Assembly (NCBI GenBank): GCA_902569055.1
Contig: CACFSU010000001.1
Span: 20,001-84,000 of the forward strand
DNA from: an uncultured Pelagibacteraceae bacterium
GTDB lineage: Bacteria; Pseudomonadota; Alphaproteobacteria; Pelagibacterales; Pelagibacteraceae
Reading direction: 5' to 3'
Length of the DNA: 64,000 nt
Both the position numbers and the translations under genes were made by a program. Shown piece by piece: positions 19,689 through 27,829 of the stretch; position 1 is the stretch's first letter, and the number at the start of each line of letters is the position of its first letter. The notes under the pieces are model-generated. The model did no database searches, was not told where the DNA came from, and worked only from the letters and a program-made list of their open reading frames with translations.

Positions 19689-20420
19689 TTATTTATATTC
19701 CATTATTTTTTTTATAGCCAGATAATCTTCTTTAGTGTCAACACCTATAGGAGAAGTGTTTGCCTTAGCAACATTAATATCAATGTTATTATCTAAAGCT
19801 CTTAACTGTTCAAGCCTATTGCTTAATTCATTTTTTGATTGATTAAATGAAACAAACTTTTTTAATATTTCAACTTCATAACAATAAATACCGATATGAT
19901 GAAATATATTTACATTTTTATCAATATTTCTAAAAAAACCTTCTGCTAAAGGAAATGGATTTTTATCAAAAGACTCTTTAGTTTTAACTTTTACAACATT
20001 TTCTTTTTTAAACGTTTGAATATTAGAAATTTTAGCTCCTAAAGTTCCAATTTTAGCTTTATTATTATTCTTCATATTATTATGTAATTTTTTGATATCT
20101 TCGATATCTATATCTGGCTCATCTCCCTGGACATTCATTATGAAATCAACATCATTTCTATTTAACATTTTAAATGCCTCATATATTCTGTCAGTACCTG
20201 TTTTATGATTTTTGCTTGTTAAAATAGCATTTCCACCATTTGATTTAACATCTTCAACAATTTCTTTATCTTCAGCAGCAACAATAACCTCTCCTATATT
20301 TGATTTCTCAGATCTTTTAAAAACATGTGAAATTATTGATAAACCATTAATTTTTAATAATGGCTTACCTGGTAATCTTATTGCTGATAATCTTGAAGGT
20401 ATTATTATTAATGTTTTCAT
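19689..20420 (-). CDS. kdsB: 3-deoxy-manno-octulosonate cytidylyltransferase (CMP-Kdo synthetase)
   Basis: Activates Kdo to CMP-Kdo for LPS inner-core synthesis. It carries the nucleotidyltransferase start (IIIPSRLSAIRLPGKPLL, 5-22), VQGDEPDI and the metal-binding region GIYCYEVEIL. Length 243 aa is standard. It works with KdsD at 25.5 kb and the Lpt proteins at 26.5-27.8 kb, so the organism makes Kdo-containing LPS. Divergent from cycM with 105 nt between. Confidence 0.95.
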   Translation of the reverse strand: MKTLIIIPSRLSAIRLPGKPLLKINGLSIISHVFKRSEKSNIGEVIVAAEDKEIVEDVKSNGGNAILTSKNHKTGTDRIYEAFKMLNRNDVDFIMNVQGDEPDIDIEDIKKLHNNMKNNNKAKIGTLGAKISNIQTFKKENVVKVKTKESFDKNPFPLAEGFFRNIDKNVNIFHHIGIYCYEVEILKKFVSFNQSKNELSNRLEQLRALDNNIDINVAKANTSPIGVDTKEDYLAIKKIMEYK

Positions 20421-20525
20421 TGAATTTTTAATTTATTTTAGATTATAAAGAGAGGCAAAATTGTACAGCAAATTTTATGTAATTTTCAATTTATAATGTT
20501 ATACGTTCAATAAAATTTAAGATAT

Positions 20526-21050
20526 ATGGATTCTTTTGAAATTAATAAAATAATTGCAGCGATTCTTTTAGTTGTTATTTTTGTAATAGGAATAAATAAA
20601 GTATCAGACATCATCTTTCATGTGGATAAACCAAAAACCCCTGGGTACTCAGTGGAAGTTGAACAAGTGGCATCAAATACTTCCGAAAAGGAAACAATTG
20701 ATATATCAAGTTTGCTAGCAATGGGTGATATTACCCATGGAGAAAAACAATTTAAAAAGTGTAAAGCTTGTCATAGTATTAAACAAGGTGGTGGTAATAA
20801 GATAGGTCCTAAGCTTTGGAATGTAATGTTTAGACCAGTTGGCGTCATAACTGATTATAAATATTCTAAAGCATTATCTTCATATGGCAAAGAATGGAAT
20901 TGGGAAGAAATGAATGGTTTTTTAATTAAACCTGCAAAATGGATACCAAACAATAAGATGGGCTTTGGTGGCTTAAAATCTGAAAAAGATAGAGCTTCAG
21001 TGATTTTATATTTAAATCAAATGAGTGATAATCCTAAGCCATTACCTTAA
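20526..21050 (+). CDS. cycM: Membrane-anchored class I cytochrome c (CycM type)
   Basis: Electron carrier of the respiratory chain, likely between the bc1 complex and cytochrome oxidase. Residues about 8-24 form an uncleaved N-terminal membrane anchor and a linker follows. The haem site is CKACH (C79, C82, H83) and the distal Met is M145 in NKMGFGG. Length 174 aa fits CycM/c552. The location beside kdsB-pheA is typical of alphaproteobacteria. A TATAAT at 20492-20497 may be its -10 box. Its stop overlaps argF by 9 nt. Confidence 0.92.
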   Translation: MDSFEINKIIAAILLVVIFVIGINKVSDIIFHVDKPKTPGYSVEVEQVASNTSEKETIDISSLLAMGDITHGEKQFKKCKACHSIKQGGGNKIGPKLWNVMFRPVGVITDYKYSKALSSYGKEWNWEEMNGFLIKPAKWIPNNKMGFGGLKSEKDRASVILYLNQMSDNPKPLP

Positions 21051-21971
21051 TTTATTAAAACAATACAATAAAATACTTTTTTGAACATGCACTCTGTTAA
21101 GTGCTTGTTGCCAAACTTTAGAATTTTTACTTTCAAAAACATCCTTTTTAACTTCTGAGCCTCTTGGTAAACAATGTAAAAAAATACAATCTTTTTTTGC
21201 AACACTCAATAATTTTTTATCAATTTTAAATTTCGCAAAATGTTTAGCCTTTTTTTTCTTATCTACTTTGTCATTTAAAGAAATAACTTTATCAGAAAAT
21301 ATTATATCTGCATTTTTAGCAGCTTTTTTAGAATCATTAAAAATATAAACTTTTTTATTATTTTTTTTTACCCAGTCTAAAATAAATTTTTTTGGTTTAT
21401 ATTTTTTTGGACAACCAATATTTAATCTAAATGAAAATTTTACCGAGGCAGCAATTAAGCTGTTTAAAACATTATTTGAATCTCCAATCCACGTTATATT
21501 TAATTTTGAGATTGGTTTTTTTTTAATTTCCTCTACAGTAAACACATCCGATAAAACTTGCGTTGGATGAGAGGATGGACTTAATCCATTAATCATAGGA
21601 ATTAGTAGGTATTTTTTAAAATTTTCTACTTTTTCATCACTATCTGTTCTTAACATAAATCCATCTCCATAAGTTGATAGTATTTTTGCAGTATCTTCTA
21701 ATGACTCGCCGCCTTCTCCAATATGTAATTCATTTGATCTTAAAGTTATTGTTCCTCCTCCAAGTTGTCTAATAGCTAAATAAAAACTTAATCTTGTTCT
21801 TAAGCTAGATTTTTCAAACATTTGAATCAGTATTTTGCCTTTTAATGGAGCATTCTTATCAATTTCTAATGTATTTAGTTTAGCTCTTTTTTGCTTTCTT
21901 TTTTTAGCATCAACTAATATTTTTCTGAGATCTTTGGCAGGAATATCTTTTAAATGAAGAAAATGTTTCAT
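21042..21971 (-). CDS. argF: Ornithine carbamoyltransferase
   Basis: Makes citrulline from ornithine and carbamoyl phosphate. The phosphate-binding loop is SSLRTR (usual S-T-R-T-R with Leu for Thr). HPTQVLSD and the ornithine-site HCLPRG are present. Length 309 aa is normal. It follows argD by 1 nt on the same strand, the common alphaproteobacterial argD-argF operon. The Leu in the first motif occurs in a position that is variable in the wider family, so activity is expected. Confidence 0.94.
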   Translation of the reverse strand: MKHFLHLKDIPAKDLRKILVDAKKRKQKRAKLNTLEIDKNAPLKGKILIQMFEKSSLRTRLSFYLAIRQLGGGTITLRSNELHIGEGGESLEDTAKILSTYGDGFMLRTDSDEKVENFKKYLLIPMINGLSPSSHPTQVLSDVFTVEEIKKKPISKLNITWIGDSNNVLNSLIAASVKFSFRLNIGCPKKYKPKKFILDWVKKNNKKVYIFNDSKKAAKNADIIFSDKVISLNDKVDKKKKAKHFAKFKIDKKLLSVAKKDCIFLHCLPRGSEVKKDVFESKNSKVWQQALNRVHVQKSILLYCFNKLR

Positions 21972-21972
21972 A

Positions 21973-23151
21973 TTAATTTAATTTTGAACAAACTCTTTTA
22001 ATAATATTTACAGCTTGGTCTATTTCTTTTTTTTTAACATTTAATGGTGGTAGAATTCTAATAACATTTTCAGCAGCTCTTATAGTCAGAAGCTTATTTT
22101 TCATAAGATGTTTAATAAAATTTGTTTGATCTCTATAAAGTTGTAAACCAATAAGCAATCCTCTTCCTCTCACTTCTTTTATGATTTTTGGAAACTCAGT
22201 TTTTATCTTTTTTAATTCACTATGAAAATATTCAGAATTTTTTTTTACATTTCTTAAGAAACTTTTATTTGCAATAATATCTAACACCGTACTTCCAATT
22301 TTCATAGCTAACGGATTTCCTCCAAAAGTAGAACCATGAGTACCAGGTATCATTCCAGAGGCAACTTTTTTATTCATTAAGACTGCTCCTATAGGAAAAC
22401 CGCCCCCTATTCCCTTAGCAATTGGAACTATATCTGGTTTTACTTTTGAACTTTCAAAAGCAAAAAAATCGCCTGTTCTTCCAATACCACATTGGACTTC
22501 GTCTAATATTAATAATATCTTTTTTTTGTTACAAATATTTCTTAAATACTTTAAACATTTGACAGGTATGGGTTTGATTCCTCCCTCTCCTAATATAGTT
22601 TCTACCATTATTGCAGCTGTATTTTTTTTAATTTTATTTTTAAGATTTGGAAATCTAGGTTTAAAATCTTTAAATTCTATATGATCAAATCCTAGAACTT
22701 TGGGCCCAAAACCTTGTGTCATTTTTTTTGAACCACTTGCATAAATTGTAGCCAATGTTCTGCCATGAAAAGAATTTTTAATGCATAAAATTCTATTTTT
22801 GTTAGGTTTTCCAACAGAATAAAAATATCTTTTTGCAACTTTTATTGCGGCCTCAGTTGCCTCCGCTCCACTATTTTGAAACATTACACAATCAGCAAAT
22901 GTTTTTTTACATAACTTTTTAGCTAATTTTTCACCCTCTGGAATTTGAAATGCATTAGAAACATGCCAAAGTTTTTTTGATTGATCTTTAATAGTTTTAA
23001 TTAATTTTGGATGAGCATGACCTAAAGAATTAACAGCAATACCTTGAACAAAATCTAAATATTTTTTACCATTAGTTGAAAACAAATAACTGCCTTTACC
23101 TTTTTTAAATGCAATTTTTTTTCTATTATAATTTTTTACTAAATAACTCAT
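21973..23151 (-). CDS. argD: Acetylornithine aminotransferase
   Basis: PLP-dependent aminotransferase of arginine synthesis, possibly also succinyl-DAP aminotransferase for lysine. Motifs include NSGAEATEAAIK, ILDEVQCGIGRTG and the PLP lysine in PIAKGIGGGFPIGA. The start chosen is the ATG at 23151 (MSYLVKNYNRKK). The frame can be extended to a TTG at 23199, but the added 16 residues are hydrophobic and not family-like. This gives 392 aa. Succinyl substrates are plausible because dapD and dapE (succinylase route) are present and no separate dapC is seen here. Confidence 0.93.
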   Translation of the reverse strand: MSYLVKNYNRKKIAFKKGKGSYLFSTNGKKYLDFVQGIAVNSLGHAHPKLIKTIKDQSKKLWHVSNAFQIPEGEKLAKKLCKKTFADCVMFQNSGAEATEAAIKVAKRYFYSVGKPNKNRILCIKNSFHGRTLATIYASGSKKMTQGFGPKVLGFDHIEFKDFKPRFPNLKNKIKKNTAAIMVETILGEGGIKPIPVKCLKYLRNICNKKKILLILDEVQCGIGRTGDFFAFESSKVKPDIVPIAKGIGGGFPIGAVLMNKKVASGMIPGTHGSTFGGNPLAMKIGSTVLDIIANKSFLRNVKKNSEYFHSELKKIKTEFPKIIKEVRGRGLLIGLQLYRDQTNFIKHLMKNKLLTIRAAENVIRILPPLNVKKKEIDQAVNIIKRVCSKLN

Positions 23152-23330
23152 AATTTTTTTTAAATAAAAACTTTGTATAAACAAAAATATTAAATACAAG
23201 TTGGGATTGAATATCTTTATTAAAGAATTTCATCTATTATTGTTGATAACTCTAAATTAATACTTGTTTATTAAAAAGTAATATCAGTATATTGTGTTTT
23301 TTAAATTAATTAACACATCATATAGTTTTT

Positions 23331-23870
23331 ATGAGTTGGACTGAAGAAAAAGTAGCAAAATTGAAAGAACTTTGGGGCAAAGGAAACACTGCCAGTCAAA
23401 TTGCAGAAATAATTGGCGGTATTAGTAGGAATGCTGTCATAGGGTGCCTGGCCCCTCTAATTTTTTAGAGGGGCACAGGACTTTCAGGAAAAGCACACAG
23501 ATTAAACCTTTCAGCAAAAATTAAAACAAGAGCTGCAACTTCAAACCAAAACTTTGAATCTTCTATAAAAGATAAAAATGTTAAATCAAGAAGAGGAAGA
23601 AGAAGTAGATTTAGATCACTAATAATAGAAAAGGATTTTGAGCCTGAAAACCCAAAACAATTAGAGGAATTAGATGACAATTCTTGTAAATGGCCAATAG
23701 GTCATCCTGATGAAAAAGATTTTTATTTTTGTGGAAGATCTTCATTAAAAGATTTTTCATACTGCAAGCTTCATTTGCTTTATGCTTATCAACCAAAGGG
23801 TAAAAAAGAAGAAGCAACAGAAAAAGAAGAAGTTTCTGAATTTATTGAAAAAAAAATTCAGTCAGCTTAA
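23331..23870 (+). CDS. gcrA: GcrA cell-cycle regulator, interrupted in frame by a 45-nt hairpin insert containing TAG
   Basis: GcrA is the alphaproteobacterial sigma-70 cofactor that reads CcrM-methylated GANTC promoters. The 5' part encodes the wHTH start (MSWTEEKVAKLKELW, then GGISRNAVIG) up to G38 at 23442-23444. From 23487 the same frame continues with GKAHRLNLSAK and runs to the TAA at 23868-23870. That part includes the C-terminal domain with CKWPIGHPDEKDFYFCG and YCKLH. Between them lie 45 extra nt with one in-frame stop, TAG at 23466-23468. Without the insert the product would be 164 aa, normal for GcrA. Nothing else is damaged. It may be a fresh pseudogene, a readthrough or bypass gene, or an assembly artefact. 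Confidence 0.85.
23444..23485 (+). repeat. Small palindromic element inserted in gcrA
   Basis: A 42-nt core is flanked by AGG on both sides (23441-23443 and 23486-23488), as if a 3-nt target were duplicated. It is much richer in G+C than its surroundings. GCCCCTCTAA (23451-23460) and TTAGAGGGGC (23465-23474) form a perfect 10-bp stem with a TTTT loop. The stem extends by CCTG (23447-23450) with CAGG (23476-23479) across one unpaired A, and by GT (23444-23445) with AC (23480-23481) across one unpaired G. No second copy was noticed in this window by eye. Confidence 0.8.
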
Positions 23871-23884
23871 AATATAATTAATTT

Positions 23885-24856
23885 TCAATATTTTTCTTTA
23901 AAATTATATTTTTCACTAGAAAATTGGCCACCCTCTCTCCACATATAAGCATATTTTTTTACTTCATTATTAAAGTATCTTTTACTTGGAGAACCAATAT
24001 CAAAGTTATTTTTGTATTTACCAGATAAGATATTATCATATTTGAGAAGTTTTAACTGATCCTCTGTCAAAGGTGGATTTGGAAACAGCTGAAAAGTTTT
24101 TGCTGAAACTTTTGCTAATAGAAATGGAAAAGGAACCAAAAATCTTTTTTTATCTATTAAGATTAATAATCTCTGTAATATTTCTTTAAATGTGATCACC
24201 TCAGGTCCTACACACTCAATTATTTTTGAATTAATATTATTAGAAATGATATGATAAATAGTATCGGTTAAATCAGTACAATGAATTGGAGTAAACTTGG
24301 TTTTTCCAAAATAATATAATGGAAAAAAAGGCAATCTATTTAACAAGGTCATGAAGTTAGTCGTAAAATTATCATCAACTGAATAAACTACTGAGGGCCT
24401 AAGTATTGTGGCTAAAGGAAAATTTTTTATAATATTTTTTTCTCCTTCAAGTTTACTTTTTGCATAGTTGCTGTCTATAGCTTCATTAATGCCTAAGGCT
24501 GATAAATGAATAAAATTTTTTAATTTATATTCCTTTGAAAGTTTCGACAAAATAGAAGGAAATAAAGTGTGAATATTATAAAAAGTATTTCCTCTACGTT
24601 TTTCATATAAAATACCAACTAAATTTATACATAAATCCGCTTTTTCAAAAAGTGTTCTAATTTTCTCCTCTTCATAAATATTAGTTTCTACTATATCTAT
24701 ATATCCAGCATTTCCTTGAGTTTTAATTATGTAGCTTTTTTGATGAATACTTCTTGTTACTATAGTAACCTTGATATTATTTTGTGTTAATTTTCTAATT
24801 AAGTGTCTTCCTATTTGGCCGCTGCCACCAAAAATTAGACAATTTTTAGGTTTCAT
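23885..24856 (-). CDS. NDUFA9-like NAD(P)-binding protein (complex I accessory / atypical SDR)
   Basis: Extended short-chain dehydrogenase-like protein. The N-terminal Rossmann motif is FGGSGQIGRHLIRKL (about 8-22), with a later YAKSKLEGEK active-site-like motif (YxxxK) and a C-terminal substrate-binding part. It resembles the NDUFA9 family found beside respiratory genes in alphaproteobacteria. Length 323 aa fits. The role in complex I stability is known for the mitochondrial relative and only inferred here. Divergent from rnd with a 16-nt gap. Confidence 0.8.
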   Translation of the reverse strand: MKPKNCLIFGGSGQIGRHLIRKLTQNNIKVTIVTRSIHQKSYIIKTQGNAGYIDIVETNIYEEEKIRTLFEKADLCINLVGILYEKRRGNTFYNIHTLFPSILSKLSKEYKLKNFIHLSALGINEAIDSNYAKSKLEGEKNIIKNFPLATILRPSVVYSVDDNFTTNFMTLLNRLPFFPLYYFGKTKFTPIHCTDLTDTIYHIISNNINSKIIECVGPEVITFKEILQRLLILIDKKRFLVPFPFLLAKVSAKTFQLFPNPPLTEDQLKLLKYDNILSGKYKNNFDIGSPSKRYFNNEVKKYAYMWREGGQFSSEKYNFKEKY

Positions 24857-24872
24857 ATATATATATTTAAAA

Positions 24873-25484
24873 ATGAATATTGATATTAAACTTTACAAAA
24901 GTGATTTACCAGATGCTTTGGATTTAGGCAATTTAATAGCTGTAGATGGAGAATTCATGGGTTTAAATGTAAAAAGAGATCCTCTTTGTTTAGTACAAAT
25001 ATCTAGCGGGAACTCTGACGCTCACATAATTCAACTAGATAGATCTACTTATAAAGCACCTAATTTAGTGAAAATTTTATCTGATGAGAAAATTACAAAA
25101 ATTTTTCATTTTGGAAGAGCAGATATGGCACATATTAAATACTATTTAAAAACTGACACAAATAATATACTCGATACAAAAATAGCATCAAAGTTAGCAA
25201 GATCTTATTCGGATAGTCATTCTTTAAAAACTTTGATTAAAGAATTTATTAACATTGATATTAGCAAACAATTTCAAAATTCAGACTTTGGGGGAGAATT
25301 AACTACAGCTCAGTTAAAATATTGTGCGAATGATGTAATATATCTTCATAAAATTCATGATGAATTAATTAAAATTCTTGATAGAGAAAATAGAACTGAA
25401 CTTTATAAAAAATGTCTAAAATTTTTAAAAACAAGAATAGATCTTGATCTTGCATTATTTAAAGATGATATCTGGGCACATTAA
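24873..25484 (+). CDS. rnd: Ribonuclease D-like 3'-5' exonuclease
   Basis: DEDD-family 3'-5' exonuclease, probably for tRNA/RNA 3' ends. Motif I is DGEFMGL (Asp/Glu), followed by FHFGRADM, DTKIASKLAR and the terminal YCANDVIYLHKI motif. At 203 aa it has only the catalytic domain and lacks the HRDC domains of E. coli RNase D, as is usual in alphaproteobacterial short forms. The start at 24873 (MNIDIKLYKSD) is preferred over an upstream Met that would extend into the divergent gene. kdsD follows after 2 nt. Confidence 0.85.
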   Translation: MNIDIKLYKSDLPDALDLGNLIAVDGEFMGLNVKRDPLCLVQISSGNSDAHIIQLDRSTYKAPNLVKILSDEKITKIFHFGRADMAHIKYYLKTDTNNILDTKIASKLARSYSDSHSLKTLIKEFINIDISKQFQNSDFGGELTTAQLKYCANDVIYLHKIHDELIKILDRENRTELYKKCLKFLKTRIDLDLALFKDDIWAH

Positions 25485-25486
25485 AA

Positions 25487-26452
25487 ATGATAAATGAAAT
25501 TAATGAAATAGGAAAAAATGTAATTGATTTACAAATCAAGGCTTTAAAAAAATTAAAAAACTCTCTAGATAAACCTTTTAACGATGCCGTTAGAGCAATT
25601 ATAAAATGTAAGTCTAAAATCATAATTTGTGGTGTTGGAAAAAGTGGGATAATAGCATCTAAAATATCAGCAACTTTATCATCAATTGGCACTCCATCTT
25701 TTTCTCTCTCGGCAAATGATTGTTCTCATGGAGATCTCGGAAGAATTTCAAGTCAAGATATATTAATATTAATAAGTTATTCAGGTAAAACTGATGAATT
25801 AAAGAATATAATTAAATATGCAAAGTCTAACAAAATTTTTTTAATCGGTATTGTTTCAAACAAAAATTCGAATCTATATAAATCTTCAAATATTAAACTT
25901 TTAATACCTGAGGTTAAAGAATCGGGATATGGAATAGTTCCTACATCTAGCACAACCTCTCAGTTAGCTTTAGGTGATGCTTTATCAATAGCATTAATGA
26001 AAAAGAAAAAATTTGGAAAACTAGATTTTAAAAAATTTCATCCAGCGGGCAATTTAGGTAATAAATTAAAAACAGCAGGTGATATAATGCTAATAAAAAA
26101 AAAAATTCCTTTTGTAAATGAAAATGAATTAATGAAAAAAGCTCTAAAAATTCTAAATTTAAAAAAATTAGGCTTTTTAGTAGTAATAAACAATCAAGGT
26201 TTAAATGTAGGAATTTTCACTGACGGTGACTTGAAAAGATTAATGCAAAAAAAACAAAAAATTGAAAATTTGAAAATTAAATCTTTTATGACTAAAAAAC
26301 CTTATACTGTAGAAGAAAATACCTTGGCTACAGAAATCCTTTCTCAAATGAATAAAAGAAAAATTACAAATGTGTGTGTTTATAAAAATAATAATAAAAA
26401 GAAAACTATTGGAGTAATACACATTCATAATCTTTTAAGTGTTTTGAAATGA
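25487..26452 (+). CDS. kdsD: Arabinose-5-phosphate isomerase KdsD (KpsF/GutQ family)
   Basis: Converts ribulose-5-P to arabinose-5-P, the precursor of Kdo. The SIS domain comes first (KIIICGVGKSGIIASKISATL at about 44-64; SYSGKTDELKN; the PTSSTTSQLALGDA sugar-phosphate site), then two CBS repeats (about 195-320; FTDGDLKRLM). Length 321 aa is standard. It begins the LPS segment kdsD-lptC-lptB. Confidence 0.94.
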   Translation: MINEINEIGKNVIDLQIKALKKLKNSLDKPFNDAVRAIIKCKSKIIICGVGKSGIIASKISATLSSIGTPSFSLSANDCSHGDLGRISSQDILILISYSGKTDELKNIIKYAKSNKIFLIGIVSNKNSNLYKSSNIKLLIPEVKESGYGIVPTSSTTSQLALGDALSIALMKKKKFGKLDFKKFHPAGNLGNKLKTAGDIMLIKKKIPFVNENELMKKALKILNLKKLGFLVVINNQGLNVGIFTDGDLKRLMQKKQKIENLKIKSFMTKKPYTVEENTLATEILSQMNKRKITNVCVYKNNNKKKTIGVIHIHNLLSVLK

Positions 26453-26464
26453 TTTAATAAAAAA

Positions 26465-27040
26465 ATGAAAAAAGTTATACAGTCAATTCTTTTTTTATTT
26501 TTGATAATAATTTCAATAATTTTTTATAAAACTTATTTTGGAGAAGAAAAAAAACAAATAGTAAAAATCGATGAGTCTGAGGATCAATCAAAAGTTAATT
26601 TCGAAAACAATTTAATTAAAAATCTAAAATATGATGTAATCATAGATCAGAACAATCAATATATAATTACTGCAGATTTAAGTGAAATAACTTATCAAAA
26701 TGGCATTGAAGTAGTGAATATGAGAAAAGTTGTTGCAATGTTTATTGATAAAACAAACATTCCATTAACAATTACCTCTGATCAAGCAATTTATAATAAT
26801 TCAAATCATAATACTAAATTTAGTCAAAAAGTTCGTATAGAGTATTTAGATAACATCATATTGTCAGATAAAATGGATCTTAATTTCAATAATAAAATAA
26901 TAATGATTTATGAAAATGTAGAATATGATGGAATACAAGGTGCTATTACCGCAGATAATGTAAAAATAGATTTAATCACAAAAAAAATTGAAATATATAT
27001 GGATAACGCTAACTCTAATGTGGAAGTTACTACTAAATAA
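26465..27040 (+). CDS. lptC: LPS export protein LptC-like
   Basis: A 191-aa protein with one N-terminal membrane helix (about 5-22) and a predicted beta-rich periplasmic part of the OstA/LptC type (repeated short strands such as IITADLSEITYQNG, LTITSDQAIYNN, AITADNVKIDL). It would bridge LptB2FG to LptA. Context supports the call: kdsD before and lptB after, with no separate lptA between. Sequence identity in this family is low, so the domain call rests on pattern and position. Confidence 0.75.
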   Translation: MKKVIQSILFLFLIIISIIFYKTYFGEEKKQIVKIDESEDQSKVNFENNLIKNLKYDVIIDQNNQYIITADLSEITYQNGIEVVNMRKVVAMFIDKTNIPLTITSDQAIYNNSNHNTKFSQKVRIEYLDNIILSDKMDLNFNNKIIMIYENVEYDGIQGAITADNVKIDLITKKIEIYMDNANSNVEVTTK

Positions 27041-27042
27041 TA

Positions 27043-27819
27043 ATGTCTAATATAAAAAAATTTAGAATAAAATCTTTTAAAAATAAAAGCTCAATTTTAA
27101 AACTTGATAAGATTTCATTGAAATATGGTCGAAAAATTATTTTAGATAATATAAATCTACAATTAAATAATGGACAAATATTAGGATTACTTGGACCCAA
27201 CGGTGTTGGGAAATCAACAATATTTAATTTGATCACTGGCTTGGTTTATCCTGATTTTGGTTCAATTATAATAAACTCTGAAAAAGTAAATAAGTACCCG
27301 ATCTATCAAAGAACTCTAAAATTTAAAATTGGCTTTGTTCCTCAAAATGGAGGATACTTTCATGACTTAACAGTTTATCAAAACCTTAAAGCTATAGCTG
27401 AGATAACAATTAAAAATTTAAGTTATAGAGAAGAAAAAATAAATTCTTTAATTTCAAAATTTGAATTAGACCCTATTAGAGATATTAAAGCTGATTTATT
27501 ATCTGGAGGTCAAAAAAAAAAATTAGTAATTGCTCTTGCATTGGTTTCTGATCCAAAAATACTTCTGCTAGATGAACCTTTTGCTGCTTTAGACTTAATG
27601 ACAATTAAAACACTTCAAGAAATAATTGTTGATTTACAAAGTAGTAATAACATATCTGTAATTTTGTGTGATCATCAAGCAAGAGACCTGTTGGCATGTG
27701 TAGATACAGCAGCCATAATCCATAATGGTAAAGTAGTTGCGCAAGGCACGCCGACTAATTTAATTCAAAATATTGATGCTAAAAAAGCTTATTTTGGTGA
27801 GTCTTTTAAAATTAGTTAA
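27043..27819 (+). CDS. lptB: LPS export ABC transporter ATP-binding protein LptB
   Basis: Cytoplasmic ATPase that powers LPS extraction from the inner membrane. Walker A is GPNGVGKST (about 50-58), the Q-loop region FVPQNGGYFHDLTVYQNL has the family pattern, the signature is LLSGGQKKK, Walker B is ILLLDEPFAALD, and the H-loop is LCDHQARD. The 258-aa length includes a roughly 15-aa N-terminal extension. rpoN, which usually follows lptB, is absent here and aroA comes next. Confidence 0.94.
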   Translation: MSNIKKFRIKSFKNKSSILKLDKISLKYGRKIILDNINLQLNNGQILGLLGPNGVGKSTIFNLITGLVYPDFGSIIINSEKVNKYPIYQRTLKFKIGFVPQNGGYFHDLTVYQNLKAIAEITIKNLSYREEKINSLISKFELDPIRDIKADLLSGGQKKKLVIALALVSDPKILLLDEPFAALDLMTIKTLQEIIVDLQSSNNISVILCDHQARDLLACVDTAAIIHNGKVVAQGTPTNLIQNIDAKKAYFGESFKIS

Positions 27820-27829
27820 TTAAAATTTA

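Noticed and set aside
23451..23474. gcrA hairpin as an intrinsic terminator
   Set aside because: The loop, not the 3' flank, holds the T-run; no T-tract follows the stem on either strand.
23465..23817. Two short minus-strand frames over the gcrA 3' part
   Set aside because: The plus-strand frame encodes the conserved GcrA C-terminal domain; the minus frames resemble nothing.
24771..24872. Longer rnd start at 24771
   Set aside because: It runs back through the divergent NDUFA9-like gene start; the RNase D N-terminus begins at 24873.
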